A model generated the notes under the pieces. The model saw only the letters and a list, made by a program, of their open reading frames with translations, made no database searches and was not told where the DNA came from. Position numbers and translations under genes: made by a program. From an uncultured Acholeplasmatales bacterium (lineage in GTDB: Bacteria; Bacillota_I; Bacilli_A; Acholeplasmatales; Anaeroplasmataceae), in NCBI GenBank assembly GCA_944324805.1, contig CALUXS010000012.1:1-47673 (forward strand): a stretch of 47,673 bases of DNA. The letters are read 5' to 3'. Shown in pieces: positions 1-9,853 of this stretch. Position 1 is the stretch's first letter. Each line of letters opens with the position of its first letter.

Positions 1-67
1 ACCTCCAAAGTAAACTAATAATTAGAGGTATTCATTCTTTAATTATTTTTTTGTCTACTTTGGAGAT
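1..67. repeat. imperfect 15-bp inverted repeat
   Basis: Arms at 1-15 and 53-67 are complementary at 13 of 15 positions. Read on the minus strand, both mismatches become G-U pairs, so a minus-strand transcript could form a full 15-bp stem. Bases 1-5 can instead pair with 25-29. No T-run follows the right arm on the plus strand. It lies upstream of the promoter of the first gene and could be a terminator of a gene beyond the edge, an operator or an element end; the sequence does not decide. Confidence 0.5.
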
Positions 68-110
68 ATCATATCAATTAATCCTCCTTTTCTTTTTATA
101 ATTACTTTAC

Positions 111-138
111 TTGAAATAATTTATTTTTTTGCTATAAT
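111..138 (+). promoter_or_regulatory. promoter of the ttcA-like/tcdA pair
   Basis: TTGAAA at 111-116 and a consensus TATAAT at 133-138 are 16 bases apart. The ATG at 161 follows with a purine-rich GAGGCG ribosome binding site. Confidence 0.6.
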
Positions 139-160
139 CGGATAAGAAAGAGGCGAAGAA

Positions 161-1009
161 ATGGAAAAATATAAAGAAGTTGAGAGAAGTATTATAACAA
201 CCTATAGAAAAAAAATATGGGCAGTTTTTATAAAAACAATTAAGGAATATAATTTAGTAGAAGAAAATGATAATATTTGTGTATGTATGTCTGGTGGTAA
301 GGACTCTTTTCTTATGGCTAAACTTTTTCAAGAATTAGAAAGACATTCGGATTTTCCTTTTAAAGTAAAGTATTTAGTAATGGATCCTGGCTATAAAAAA
401 GAGGTTAGAGAAAAAATAGAGAATAATCTTTCTCTTTTAAAAATACCTGCTATAATTGAAAAAAGTGATATTTTTGATATAGCCGATATTATGGGTGGTA
501 AACCTTGTTTTTTGTGTGCAAGAATGAGAAGAGGATTTTTATATAAAAAGGCTGAAGCTTTAGGCTGCAATAAAATAGCGTTAGGTCATCATTTTGATGA
601 TGTTATTGAAACTACTTTAATGAGTATGTTTTATAATGGGAAAATCCAAACAATGCCTCCAAAACTTTTAAGTGATAATTATAAAGGGATGGAACTAATA
701 AGACCATTATATCAAATACATGAACAAGATATTATAAATTGGACTAAATATAATGAGTTAGAATTTATCAATTGTGCCTGCAAATTTACAGAAAGAGAAA
801 ATGAATTTGATTCGAAGAGAAAAGAAGTAAAAGAAATAGTTAAGGAGTTAAAAAAGCTAAATCCAATAATACCACATAACATTTTTATGTCTGTTCATAG
901 ATGCAATGTTGATACAATGGTTGGTTATGAAATTGACAGAAGTTATTATGATTTTAACACTGAATATGAGAGGAAAAGAAAAAAATGTTTAGAAGAGAAA
1001 TCCCAATAA
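161..1009 (+). CDS. ttcA: TtcA-like tRNA 2-thiocytidine synthetase (PP-loop ATPase)
   Basis: Predicted cytosolic tRNA-thiolating enzyme of the TtcA family, which adenylates and thiolates C32 of certain tRNAs using an iron-sulfur cluster. The PP-loop SGGKDS is at residues 44-49. A CxxC pair (Cys116, Cys119) and a later Cys205/Cys207 fit the three-cysteine cluster site of the family, and GHHFDD near 142-147 is also typical. At 282 residues it is of normal length. The ATG at 161 has a suitable ribosome binding site and a promoter just upstream. The 3' end overlaps the next gene, also a tRNA-modification enzyme, by 25 bases. The family is clear; the exact modified base is inferred. Confidence 0.78.
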   Translation: MEKYKEVERSIITTYRKKIWAVFIKTIKEYNLVEENDNICVCMSGGKDSFLMAKLFQELERHSDFPFKVKYLVMDPGYKKEVREKIENNLSLLKIPAIIEKSDIFDIADIMGGKPCFLCARMRRGFLYKKAEALGCNKIALGHHFDDVIETTLMSMFYNGKIQTMPPKLLSDNYKGMELIRPLYQIHEQDIINWTKYNELEFINCACKFTERENEFDSKRKEVKEIVKELKKLNPIIPHNIFMSVHRCNVDTMVGYEIDRSYYDFNTEYERKRKKCLEEKSQ

Positions 1010-1668
1010 TCGGAATAGATGGTCTAAAGAAGCTAGAAAAAAGTCATGTTGCAATTTTTGGAGTTGGTGGAGTAGGAGGATTTGTAGCAGAAATATTAGC
1101 TCGTTCCGGAGTTGGTGAATTAACTATTGTGGATTTTGATAGAGTTAGTATATCTAATATAAATAGGCAAATAATTGCTTTAAATTCTACAGTTGGGAAG
1201 TTAAAGGTTGATGTTTTAGAGGAAAGACTATTAGATATAAACCCTAATTTAGTAATTCATAAGTTTCCTATATTTATAGATAAAGCATCTTTAAATGATA
1301 TTAGTTTTGATTTTTCATATGTTTGTGATGCTGTAGATAATGTAACAGCGAAATTGCTAATAATTGAAAAGGCTAAAAGATTTAATGTTCCGGTAATTTC
1401 TTCTATGGGAACAGGAAATAAAATAAATCCTCAACTTTTTCAAATAAAGGATATTAATCAAACTAAGGTTTGTCCACTTGCAAAAGTAGTTCGTACAGAG
1501 TTAAGAAAAAGAGGAATAAGTGGAGTTAATGTTTTGTATTCCGAAGAAGAACCAATAAAATCACCACTATTTGATAATGGTAAAAATGTGCCAGCAAGTA
1601 TTTCATTTACACCTAGTGTTGCTGGAATACTAATAGGTCGCTATATTATTTTAGATTTGATTAAATAA
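985..1668 (+). CDS. tcdA: TcdA-like tRNA t6A dehydratase (E1/ThiF family)
   Basis: E1-like ATP-binding protein of the ThiF/MoeB/HesA superfamily. The glycine-rich nucleotide loop GVGGVGG is at about residues 26-32, followed by an acidic VDFD segment and the NINRQ segment typical of TcdA (CsdL/YgdL). TcdA cyclises N6-threonylcarbamoyladenosine at tRNA position 37. The 227 residues are slightly short for the family (about 250) but include the usual C-terminal SYSTP-like region. The start lies inside the upstream gene, so the two are probably translationally coupled. A ThiF or MoeB role is less likely because no thiamine or molybdopterin genes are nearby. Confidence 0.8.
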   Translation: MFRREIPIIGIDGLKKLEKSHVAIFGVGGVGGFVAEILARSGVGELTIVDFDRVSISNINRQIIALNSTVGKLKVDVLEERLLDINPNLVIHKFPIFIDKASLNDISFDFSYVCDAVDNVTAKLLIIEKAKRFNVPVISSMGTGNKINPQLFQIKDINQTKVCPLAKVVRTELRKRGISGVNVLYSEEEPIKSPLFDNGKNVPASISFTPSVAGILIGRYIILDLIK

Positions 1669-1682
1669 TTTAAAAATTATGC

Positions 1683-1711
1683 TTGTATTTGTTTTGCTAA
1701 TGTGGTATCAT
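1683..1711 (+). promoter_or_regulatory. promoter of the pyr operon
   Basis: TTGTAT at 1683-1688, a 17-base spacer and TATCAT at 1706-1711, preceded by TGG (extended -10). Transcription would begin near 1718, just ahead of the PyrR-type leader. Confidence 0.6.
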
Positions 1712-1717
1712 TAGTTG

Positions 1718-1817
1718 AACTTTAAGATAGTCCAGAGAGGCTAACAAGAAACGGGTATAATTTTATTTTGTTATTACTAGTCTTCTAGTCTTTTTGGATA
1801 GAAGACTATTTTTTTTT
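1718..1817 (+). promoter_or_regulatory. PyrR-binding attenuator leader
   Basis: The leader holds the conserved PyrR-binding motif TCCAGAGAGGCT at 1731-1742, the hallmark of the anti-antiterminator hairpin of Bacillota pyr genes. It is followed by an intrinsic terminator with arms 1778-1787 and 1799-1808 (10 bp) and a run of T at 1809-1817. By the known mechanism, UMP-loaded PyrR binds the motif, the terminator folds and the operon is shut off when pyrimidines are plentiful. pyrB starts 11 bases after the T-run. Confidence 0.88.
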
Positions 1818-1828
1818 GAGGTGAAATT

Positions 1829-2701
1829 ATGCGTGGTCTATTAACATTAAAAGGTTTAAGTACAGAAAAAATTCAACAAATTATTAATTATGCATTGGAG
1901 CTTAAGGGTGGTGCCAAAAAAACTTATGAAAATAAGAAGATGGCTACCCTTTTTTTTGAGAATTCTACAAGAACTCAATATTCATTCCAAACCGCAATGA
2001 TAAATTTAGGAATAAATGTTATAAGTTTTAATGCTTCAGCAAGCTCAGTAAATAAGGGCGAAACTTTATATGATACCGTTAGAACATTTGAGTCGTTAGG
2101 TCTAGATGGTGTAGTTATCCGTCATTCAAAAGACGAATATTTCAAGGAATTAGAGAATATAAAGATGCCAATTTTTAATGGAGGCGATGGTGCCGCAAAT
2201 CACCCTACTCAATGCCTATTAGATTTAATGACTATTTATGAAGAATATGGACATTTTGCAGGATTAAAGGTGGCAATTATAGGTGATATTTCTCATTCAA
2301 GAGTTGCGCACGGAAACATAGAAGTAATGAATAGACTTGGTATGGAAGTATATATAGCAGGACCAGAAGAATATAATGATGGTAGTGCTCCACATATCGA
2401 CTTAGATGAGGCAATAAAGACTTGCGATGTTATTATGTTATTGCGTGTTCAATTTGAAAGACATCAAGAAAAAATGAGTATGAGTGTTGAAGAATATCAT
2501 CAAAAGTTTGGCCTTACTGAAGAAAGAATGAATAATATGAAAGAAAAGGCTATAATAATGCATCCAGCTCCAATTAATAGAGGCGTTGAAATAGCAGATA
2601 GTGTTGCAGAATGTCCAAAGAGTCGTATTTATAAACAAATGACAAATGGCGTTTATGTTAGAATGGCTGTTATCTCAATGGTATTGGATGGTGATTTATA
2701 A
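1829..2701 (+). CDS. pyrB: aspartate carbamoyltransferase catalytic chain
   Basis: Condenses carbamoyl phosphate with aspartate, the committed step of pyrimidine synthesis. The carbamoyl-phosphate motif FENSTRT is at residues 43-49, HPTQCLLDL at 125-133 and HPAPINRG at 245-252. It is 290 residues against about 300 for the family. It is the first gene behind the PyrR-type attenuator, with a GAGGTG ribosome binding site. No pyrI regulatory chain is present, as is normal in Bacillota, so control should be transcriptional rather than allosteric. Confidence 0.95.
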   Translation: MRGLLTLKGLSTEKIQQIINYALELKGGAKKTYENKKMATLFFENSTRTQYSFQTAMINLGINVISFNASASSVNKGETLYDTVRTFESLGLDGVVIRHSKDEYFKELENIKMPIFNGGDGAANHPTQCLLDLMTIYEEYGHFAGLKVAIIGDISHSRVAHGNIEVMNRLGMEVYIAGPEEYNDGSAPHIDLDEAIKTCDVIMLLRVQFERHQEKMSMSVEEYHQKFGLTEERMNNMKEKAIIMHPAPINRGVEIADSVAECPKSRIYKQMTNGVYVRMAVISMVLDGDL

Positions 2702-2702
2702 A

Positions 2703-3905
2703 ATGATTTGCTTAAAAAATGGTTTTGTTCTTGAAAATGATGAATTAATAAAAAAGGATATTTATATAAAAGGTAACAAGATTGTAGATTTTAATTCAAA
2801 TGATAAAATAGAAGTATATGATTGTGAAGGATGTTTAGTTATGCCTGGCGCATGTGATATTCATGTGCATTTAAGAGAACCAGGTTTTACAAATAAAGAA
2901 ACAATTAAAACAGGAACATTATCTGCAGCAAAAGGCGGCATCACAACAATATTTTCCATGCCAAATATAATACCTTATCCAGATAATCTATTAGGACTTA
3001 AAGTCGAAGAAGATATTATAAAAAGGGATGCAGTAGTTCATGTTTTCCCATATGCTTGTACAACAAAAGAAGAAAAAGGAAAGGAATTAGCAGATTTAGA
3101 AATATTAGCTAAACATGTTAAAGCTTTTTCAGATGATGGTGTAGGTATTCAAGATTTAGACTTATTAGAAAAAGCATGTAAAATTGCCAAAGATAATAAT
3201 ATTGTTGTAGCATCGCATGCTGAAGATGCAGTATTAAAATATGCTCCTGCAGGAGAATATGTAGCAGTTAAACGTGAAATAGAAATCGCTAAAAAAACAG
3301 GTGTAAAATATCATTTTTGTCATATGTCTACAAAAGAATCATTTAACTATATAAAAGAAGCTCAAAAATCTGGATATGATAATATTACTTGTGAAGTAGC
3401 TCCTCATCATTTATTTTTAAATGAAACTATGATTAATAATAACCCTAATTACAAAATGAATCCACCATTAAGAAGTGAAGAAGATAGATTAGCTACATTA
3501 GAAGCATTATTAGATGGAACAGCTACTATTATTGCTTCTGATCACGCACCTCATACAAAGGAAGAAAAACAAAGACCATATGAATTAGCACCTAATGGTA
3601 TTATTGGGTTAGAGACAATGCTTCCTCTTGTATATACTAATTTAATTAAGACAAAAAAGGCCACTGTAAAACAATTCATTGACTGGGTTGTTAACAACCC
3701 AAGAAAATTGATGGGGTTATCTGCTGTTATGATTGCTCCTGGATATCCTGCTGATATAGCTGTAATGGACATAACTAAATTGCATTGTTATACGGAAGAA
3801 GAGATTTTATCTAAGGGAGTTAATTCACCATATATTGGTATGGAATTAACTGGTTTTATGCGTTATACATTTGTTGATGGAAAACTTGTTTATAAGGAGG
3901 AATAG
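2703..3905 (+). CDS. pyrC: dihydroorotase
   Basis: Zinc amidohydrolase that closes carbamoyl aspartate to dihydroorotate. The metal motif DIHVHLREPG is at residues 52-61, SHAED near 171-175 and SDHAPHT at 279-285. The FSDDG segment near 142-146 suggests the class that uses Asp where others use a carboxylated Lys. The ATG at 2703 is chosen (400 residues), one base after the pyrB stop; earlier in-frame starts would lie inside pyrB and add an unrelated N-terminus. Confidence 0.94.
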   Translation: MICLKNGFVLENDELIKKDIYIKGNKIVDFNSNDKIEVYDCEGCLVMPGACDIHVHLREPGFTNKETIKTGTLSAAKGGITTIFSMPNIIPYPDNLLGLKVEEDIIKRDAVVHVFPYACTTKEEKGKELADLEILAKHVKAFSDDGVGIQDLDLLEKACKIAKDNNIVVASHAEDAVLKYAPAGEYVAVKREIEIAKKTGVKYHFCHMSTKESFNYIKEAQKSGYDNITCEVAPHHLFLNETMINNNPNYKMNPPLRSEEDRLATLEALLDGTATIIASDHAPHTKEEKQRPYELAPNGIIGLETMLPLVYTNLIKTKKATVKQFIDWVVNNPRKLMGLSAVMIAPGYPADIAVMDITKLHCYTEEEILSKGVNSPYIGMELTGFMRYTFVDGKLVYKEE

Positions 3906-3906
3906 G

Positions 3907-5007
3907 ATGAAACGTAAGCTTGTTTTAGAAAATGGAAAAGAATTTTTCGGTGATGGATTTGGATCAAAAGAAGAAAAAATAGCTGAAATAGTATTTAATA
4001 CTTCAATGGTTGGTTATCAAGAAATTTTATCAGACCCTTCATATTGTGATCAATTTGTTGTTATGACTTATCCTTTAATTGGAAACTATGGTTTAACTGA
4101 TGATGATTATGAATCAAAAAGTGTCTATATGAGTGGCTTTATTGTTCATGAATATAATGATTCTCCTTCAAATTTTAGATACACAAGAACACTAGGTGAT
4201 GTTATGGAAGAGAATCATGCTGTTGGAATAAGCGGTGTTGATACTCGTGAAATAGTTCGAATCATTCGTGATAATGGTTCTATGAAAGCAATGATTTGTG
4301 ATGCTGATAAACCACTAGAAGTATGCCTAGAAGAATTAAAAGCCTATAAATATCCTACTAATCAAGTTGAAAAGGTAACATCTAAGAGAATTTGGTATAG
4401 TAGAACACGTAACCCTTTATATAATGTAGTTACAGTTGATTGTGGTTGTAAATTGAATATAATTAGAAAACTAAATGAGTTTGGCTGTAACGTTGTTGTT
4501 GTTCCTTATAATACAACAAAAGAAGAAATTTTACGTTTCCATCCAGATGGATTATTCCTATCAAATGGTCCTGGAGATCCTGAAAATGTTGTTCCTGTAA
4601 TTAATTTAGTGAAAGAATTAAAGGGAAAGTTACCAATACTAGGAATTTGTTTGGGTCATCAAATGATAGGTTTAGCCTATGGAGCACATACATATAAAAT
4701 GAAATTTGGACATCGTGGTGCTAATCATCCAGTCAAAGATTTAGAGACTGGTAAAATTGAAATTACTAGTCAAAATCATTCATATGCGATCAATAAAGAT
4801 TCATTAGCAAATACAGGCTTAAAATTGACTCATATTAATATTTTAGATAATGAAGCTGAGGGAATGGTAGATAAGGCAAACTATGTTATGAGTGTACAAT
4901 ATCACCCTGAATCAGCTGCTGGTCCAGAGGATAGTGAATATTTATTTACTAGATTTACTAATATGATGAAGGAGTGGAAGAAAAAATGCCAAAAAGAAAT
5001 GATTTAA
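3907..5007 (+). CDS. carA: carbamoyl phosphate synthase small chain
   Basis: Glutaminase subunit that supplies ammonia to CarB. The C-terminal class I amidotransferase domain has the nucleophile Cys248 in GICLGH, with His333 and Glu335 in YHPES completing the triad. It is 366 residues, a normal length. The ATG at 3907 is preferred because an AAGGAGG site ends about 8 bases upstream, overlapping the end of pyrC. The 3' end overlaps carB by 22 bases. Confidence 0.95.
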   Translation: MKRKLVLENGKEFFGDGFGSKEEKIAEIVFNTSMVGYQEILSDPSYCDQFVVMTYPLIGNYGLTDDDYESKSVYMSGFIVHEYNDSPSNFRYTRTLGDVMEENHAVGISGVDTREIVRIIRDNGSMKAMICDADKPLEVCLEELKAYKYPTNQVEKVTSKRIWYSRTRNPLYNVVTVDCGCKLNIIRKLNEFGCNVVVVPYNTTKEEILRFHPDGLFLSNGPGDPENVVPVINLVKELKGKLPILGICLGHQMIGLAYGAHTYKMKFGHRGANHPVKDLETGKIEITSQNHSYAINKDSLANTGLKLTHINILDNEAEGMVDKANYVMSVQYHPESAAGPEDSEYLFTRFTNMMKEWKKKCQKEMI

Positions 5008-8000
5008 AGAAAATTATGGTCATTGGTTCAGGGCCAATTGTCATTGGTCAGGCAGCAGAATTTGATTATGCTGGTACACAAGCTTGTCTTGCTCTTAAAG
5101 AAGAAGGTTATCAGGTTGTATTAGTCAATTCAAATCCAGCAACAATAATGACAGATACTAAAATTGCTGATAAAGTTTATATGGAACCACTTGATTTAGA
5201 ACATGTTGCAAAAATCATTAGATTTGAACGTCCTGATGGTATTTTATGCTCTATAGGTGGACAAACTGGACTTAATCTAGGCATGCAATTATACAAAAAA
5301 GGTGTTTTAGAGGAATGTCAAGTTGAAATGCTTGGTACTGGATTTGAAGCTATTAATAAAGCGGAAGATCGTGAGTTATTTAGAAAACTATGTCTAGAAA
5401 TTGGTGAGCCAATTTTAGAGAGTATTAACTGTAATAGTCTTGATGGAGTTCTTGAGGCAGCTAAAAAGATTGGATACCCTGTAATATTACGTCCTGCTTT
5501 CACTTTAGGTGGTACAGGTGGTGGATTTGCCAACAATGAAGAAGAAATTATCGAACTTGCAAAGAATGCATTAAAGCTTTCACCTGTTGGAGAAGTTTTG
5601 GTTGAAAAATCTATTAAAGGTTTTAAAGAAATCGAATATGAAGTATTAAGAGATAAAAATGATACAGCAATTGTTGTATGTAATATGGAAAATGTTGATC
5701 CTGTAGGTATTCATACAGGTGATAGTATTGTAGTTGCACCTAGCCAAACATTGACTAATAAAGAATATCAAATGTTAAGAAATAGTGCACTAAAAATCAT
5801 AAGAGCTTTGAAAATTGAAGGTGGTTGTAATGTTCAATTCTCATTAGATCCTTTTTCATTCCAATATTATGTAATAGAAGTAAACCCACGTGTTAGTAGA
5901 TCATCAGCATTAGCATCAAAAGCTTCTGGTTACCCAATTGCAAGAGTATCAGCTAAAATTGCCTGTGGTTTACAATTAGATGAGATTGATATTGCTAATA
6001 CTAAGGCTTCCTTTGAACCAACACTTGACTACGTTGTAACAAAAATTCCACGTTTTCCTTTTGATAAGTTTAATACAGCTAATCGTCATTTATCTACTCA
6101 AATGAAAGCAACAGGCGAAGTTATGGCTATAGGTAGAACACTTGAAGAGTCATTATTAAAGGCTGTACGTTCGCTTGAAAATAAAGTTTGTCATATCGAG
6201 TTAGAAAAATTAAAGAGTTTATCTAAACGTGAATTAGTTGATTTCATTCTTGAAGAAAATGATGAGAGACTTTATGCTATTGCTGAAGCATTTAGAAAAG
6301 ATATAACAATTGATGATATATATCAATTGACTAAAATTGACCGTTTCTTCCTTGAAAAAATTCAAAATATAGTCAAATTCGAAAATGAATTAAAAGCAAA
6401 TCCATTTGACTTAGCAACTTTTAAACAAGCAAAAAAGATGGGATTTAGTGATCAATATATAGCTCAAATTTCTAAAAAAACTGAGCAAGATATTTTTAAA
6501 TATCGTTTAGAAAATAATATAATGCCTGTCTACAAGATGATTGATACTTGTGCTAGTGAGTTTAATAGCTATATTCCATACTTTTATGGTACATATGATT
6601 CTGAAAATGAGAGTATTGCAAGCAAACGTAAAAAAGTTGTTGTTCTTGGTTCAGGACCAATTCGTATCGGACAGGGTGTTGAGTTTGATTATTCTACAGT
6701 TCATGCTATTTGGGCTATTCAAGAGGCAGGATATGAAGCGGTAGTAATTAACAATAATCCAGAAACTGTTTCAACTGATTATACTTTATCAGATAAATTG
6801 TACTTTGAACCTTTATGTTATGAAGATGTAATGAATATAATTAAGTTTGAAAACCCTCTAGGTGTAATAGTTGCTCTTGGTGGACAAACAGCTATTAATT
6901 TAGCTTCACGCCTTGAAGGTAGTGGAATTAAACTAATAGGTGCAACATCACATGCGATTGATTTAGCAGAAGATCGTGAACAATTTGAAAAAATTATGAC
7001 AGAACTTAATATTCCAATGCCAATTGGTAAAGGTGTGTTATCAGTTGAAGAAGGAATTGAAGTTGCAAAGAAAATTGGTTACCCTGTATTAGTTAGACCT
7101 TCATTTGTATTAGGTGGTCGTATGATGCACATAGTTTATGAGGAGAAGTTATTAAAATCTTTCATAAAAGAGGCATTAGATTTTGATTCAACTCACCCAG
7201 TTCTAGTTGATAAATATATATCTGGTCAAGAATGTGAAGTAGATGCAATTTGTGATGGTAAGGATTGCTTTATTCCTGGTATTATGGAACATATTGAGAA
7301 AACTGGTGTCCATAGTGGTGACTCAATGAGTGTTTATCCTCCTTATTCATTAAGCGAAGAAGCACAAAAAACAATTATAGAATATACTAATAAGATAGGT
7401 ATTAATTTAAAATTAATTGGTTTATTTAATATTCAATTTATTGTAGAGGCAAACGGAAAAGTTTCTGTAATAGAAGTTAACCCACGTTCTTCTCGTACGG
7501 TACCATTCCTTGCTAAATCTACAGGGGTACCTATCGCAAATATTGCTGCTAAGGTAATGTTAGGAAAGTCATTAAAGGATTTAGGATATGTTGGTGTTTA
7601 TCCAAAACGTAAGCGTTGGTATGTTAAATCTCCTACTTTCTCATTTACTAAAATTACTGGTTTAGATGCAGTATTGTCTCCAGAAATGAAATCGACTGGT
7701 GAGGCAATTGGATATGATAGTTCCTTAAATAGAGCATTGTATAAATCATTGAAAGCATCTGGTTTAAGAGTAAGTAATTATGGTACAGTAATGGCAACTA
7801 TCGCTGATATAGACAAAGAAAGAGCTTTAGAATTAATTAGAAGATTTTATAAATTAGGATTTAATATTGTCGCTACTAAAGGAACAGCAACCTATTTGAA
7901 AGCAAATGGAATCAGAACAAGAGTATTAAAAAAGATTTCTGAAGGTAGTGAGGATATTACACAGGCATTGCGAAAAGGATATATAACTTATGTAATTAAT

Positions 8001-8165
8001 ACAACGACTGAAGAACGAAAGGATTCACGTAATGATGGAGTTGTAATAAGAAGAACAGCAATTGATAACAATGTTCCTGTTTTCACATGTTTAGATACAG
8101 TAAATGTATTATTAAATGTATTAGAAGAAACTACAATGGGTATTTCTACAATTGATGGTGAATAA
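4986..8165 (+). CDS. carB: carbamoyl phosphate synthase large chain
   Basis: Synthetase subunit making carbamoyl phosphate from bicarbonate, ammonia and two ATP. Two homologous ATP-grasp halves are visible, each opening with a GSGPIxIGQ motif (residues about 14-22 and again near 550), followed by a C-terminal allosteric MGS-like domain after about residue 930. At 1059 residues it is full length. The start at 4986 has a GGAG site about 10 bases upstream inside carA. As the only carAB pair seen, it may serve arginine as well as pyrimidine synthesis; the PyrR-type leader ties it to pyrimidines. Confidence 0.95.
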   Translation: MPKRNDLKKIMVIGSGPIVIGQAAEFDYAGTQACLALKEEGYQVVLVNSNPATIMTDTKIADKVYMEPLDLEHVAKIIRFERPDGILCSIGGQTGLNLGMQLYKKGVLEECQVEMLGTGFEAINKAEDRELFRKLCLEIGEPILESINCNSLDGVLEAAKKIGYPVILRPAFTLGGTGGGFANNEEEIIELAKNALKLSPVGEVLVEKSIKGFKEIEYEVLRDKNDTAIVVCNMENVDPVGIHTGDSIVVAPSQTLTNKEYQMLRNSALKIIRALKIEGGCNVQFSLDPFSFQYYVIEVNPRVSRSSALASKASGYPIARVSAKIACGLQLDEIDIANTKASFEPTLDYVVTKIPRFPFDKFNTANRHLSTQMKATGEVMAIGRTLEESLLKAVRSLENKVCHIELEKLKSLSKRELVDFILEENDERLYAIAEAFRKDITIDDIYQLTKIDRFFLEKIQNIVKFENELKANPFDLATFKQAKKMGFSDQYIAQISKKTEQDIFKYRLENNIMPVYKMIDTCASEFNSYIPYFYGTYDSENESIASKRKKVVVLGSGPIRIGQGVEFDYSTVHAIWAIQEAGYEAVVINNNPETVSTDYTLSDKLYFEPLCYEDVMNIIKFENPLGVIVALGGQTAINLASRLEGSGIKLIGATSHAIDLAEDREQFEKIMTELNIPMPIGKGVLSVEEGIEVAKKIGYPVLVRPSFVLGGRMMHIVYEEKLLKSFIKEALDFDSTHPVLVDKYISGQECEVDAICDGKDCFIPGIMEHIEKTGVHSGDSMSVYPPYSLSEEAQKTIIEYTNKIGINLKLIGLFNIQFIVEANGKVSVIEVNPRSSRTVPFLAKSTGVPIANIAAKVMLGKSLKDLGYVGVYPKRKRWYVKSPTFSFTKITGLDAVLSPEMKSTGEAIGYDSSLNRALYKSLKASGLRVSNYGTVMATIADIDKERALELIRRFYKLGFNIVATKGTATYLKANGIRTRVLKKISEGSEDITQALRKGYITYVINTTTEERKDSRNDGVVIRRTAIDNNVPVFTCLDTVNVLLNVLEETTMGISTIDGE

Positions 8166-8166
8166 A

Positions 8167-8895
8167 ATGTATAAATGTAATTTAGAAATTATAAGCAATG
8201 AATTACTCACTAATAAAATTTATAGAATGGTTTTAAAGGGAGAAAATAGAATAGAAAATCCAGGTTCATTTGTTGAAGTAACAATTCCAGGTTTTTATTT
8301 AAAAAGACCAATAAGTGTCGCTGATTATACAAATGATACTTTAACATTAATTTATAAGGTTTTAGGTCATGGTACTGATAAAATGAGTACTATGTTAAAA
8401 GGTGAATCTTTAGAAGTATTGACTGATTTAGGTAATGGTTTTACAAATCTAACTAAAAACCCATTGATAGTTGCTGGTGGTATTGGTGTTGCACCATTTG
8501 TTAATTTAGTCAAGAAATTTAACGAATTAGGTATAAAACCAACCATGATATATGGTGAACAAACTAAAGAAAACTATGTATTATTGGACTTTTTTAAAGA
8601 AAATACAAAAGAATTAATATTAGTAACTGATGATGGTAGCTCAGGAATTAAGGGCAATCCATGTAGCTATCTAAGCAGCAATAAAATTGATTTTGATAAA
8701 TATTATGCATGTGGACCAAATATAATGTTAAAAAATTTAATTAAATTAACTACTAATGGTTACTTATCGTTAGAAGCTAGAATGGGGTGCGGATTTGGTG
8801 CATGTATGGGATGCTCAATCGAGACTACAAAAGGTCCTAAGCGTGTTTGTAAAGAAGGACCAATATTTGAAGCATCAGAGGTAATTTATGAATAA
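8167..8895 (+). CDS. pyrK: dihydroorotate dehydrogenase electron transfer subunit
   Basis: FAD and [2Fe-2S] partner of PyrD that passes electrons to NAD. The FAD-binding RPIS motif is at residues 47-50, the NAD-domain GGIGVAP at 104-110, and the cluster cysteines are Cys208, Cys213, Cys216 and Cys228. It is 242 residues. The ATG at 8167, one base after the carB stop, gives the family N-terminus; an in-frame ATG at 8152 within carB is possible but less likely. It overlaps pyrD by 8 bases. Confidence 0.93.
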   Translation: MYKCNLEIISNELLTNKIYRMVLKGENRIENPGSFVEVTIPGFYLKRPISVADYTNDTLTLIYKVLGHGTDKMSTMLKGESLEVLTDLGNGFTNLTKNPLIVAGGIGVAPFVNLVKKFNELGIKPTMIYGEQTKENYVLLDFFKENTKELILVTDDGSSGIKGNPCSYLSSNKIDFDKYYACGPNIMLKNLIKLTTNGYLSLEARMGCGFGACMGCSIETTKGPKRVCKEGPIFEASEVIYE

Positions 8896-9808
8896 AGAAA
8901 TAAATATTTTAAATCATAATTTTAAAAATCCAATAATTCCTGCTTCTGGATGTTTTGGCTTTGGATATGAATTTGCTGAATTCTATGACATTAATGTTTT
9001 AGGATCAATGAGTTTAAAAGGTACAACATTAGAAGCTCGTTATGGTAATCCTCTTCCAAGAATTGCTGAATGTCAAGCCGGTTTAATTAATGCAATAGGG
9101 CTTCAAAATCCCGGTGTTGATAAAGTTATAAATGTAGAATTACCAAAATTAGAGAAGTTTTATTCTGATAAAGTAATTGCTAATGTTGGTGGTCATTCTA
9201 TTGAGGAATATGTTGAAGTAACTAAGAAATTTTCGCAAGTTGATAAAATATGTGCAATTGAGCTTAATATTAGTTGTCCTAATGTTAAGGGTGGTGGTAT
9301 GGCGTTTGGTACTAATCCAGATGTTGCATACAACTTAGTAAAAGAAGTAAAGAAAGTATGTAAAAAGCCTTTAATTGTTAAACTTTCTCCTAATGTCACA
9401 GATATTGTTGAAATGGCCAAGGCAGTTGAAAAGGCTGGTGCAGATGCAATAAGCTTAATTAACACTCTAGTAGGTATGAGAATAGATTTAAAAACTGCTC
9501 GACCAATAATAAGTGTAAATAAGGGCGGATATAGTGGTCCTGGTGTTTTTCCGGTAGCATTAAGAATGATTTATGATGTCTATGAAAATGTAAATATTCC
9601 TATAATTGGTATGGGTGGTGTCTCTAATGCATATGAAGTTATAGAGATGATGTACGCTGGTGCTAGTTTAGTAATGGTTGGTGCTGCAAATTTGGTTAAT
9701 CCTTTTGCATGTAAAGAAATTATTAATCAACTTGATGAAGTTATGAAAGAATTAAAAATAACAGATTTAAAATCAATTATTGGAAAAAGTCATAATTGCA
9801 ATAAATAA
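8888..9808 (+). CDS. pyrD: dihydroorotate dehydrogenase (class 1B) catalytic subunit
   Basis: FMN enzyme oxidising dihydroorotate to orotate. The catalytic Cys130 lies in NISCPNVK, as in class 1B enzymes, and a GMGGVSN phosphate-binding segment lies near residue 241. It is 306 residues. The adjacent pyrK confirms the NAD-dependent heterotetrameric type, which suits anaerobic growth because it needs neither quinone nor fumarate. Confidence 0.95.
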   Translation: MNKEINILNHNFKNPIIPASGCFGFGYEFAEFYDINVLGSMSLKGTTLEARYGNPLPRIAECQAGLINAIGLQNPGVDKVINVELPKLEKFYSDKVIANVGGHSIEEYVEVTKKFSQVDKICAIELNISCPNVKGGGMAFGTNPDVAYNLVKEVKKVCKKPLIVKLSPNVTDIVEMAKAVEKAGADAISLINTLVGMRIDLKTARPIISVNKGGYSGPGVFPVALRMIYDVYENVNIPIIGMGGVSNAYEVIEMMYAGASLVMVGAANLVNPFACKEIINQLDEVMKELKITDLKSIIGKSHNCNK

Positions 9809-9824
9809 ATAATTCGGATATAAT
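9796..9824 (+). promoter_or_regulatory. candidate internal promoter before the MgtC-like gene
   Basis: TTGCAA at 9796-9801, a 17-base spacer and a perfect TATAAT at 9819-9824, overlapping the end of pyrD. It would allow the MgtC-like gene, pyrF and pyrE to be transcribed independently of the attenuator. Confidence 0.5.
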
Positions 9825-9853
9825 TATCTTGTCTATATCGATGAGGTGGTTAT

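Noticed and set aside
985-1668. The E1-like gene as ThiF or MoeB
   Set aside because: No thiamine or molybdopterin genes are near, and the sequence pattern and tRNA-modification neighbour fit TcdA better.
2646-2702. An upstream start for pyrC within pyrB
   Set aside because: It would add 19 residues unlike any dihydroorotase; the ATG at 2703 directly follows the pyrB stop.
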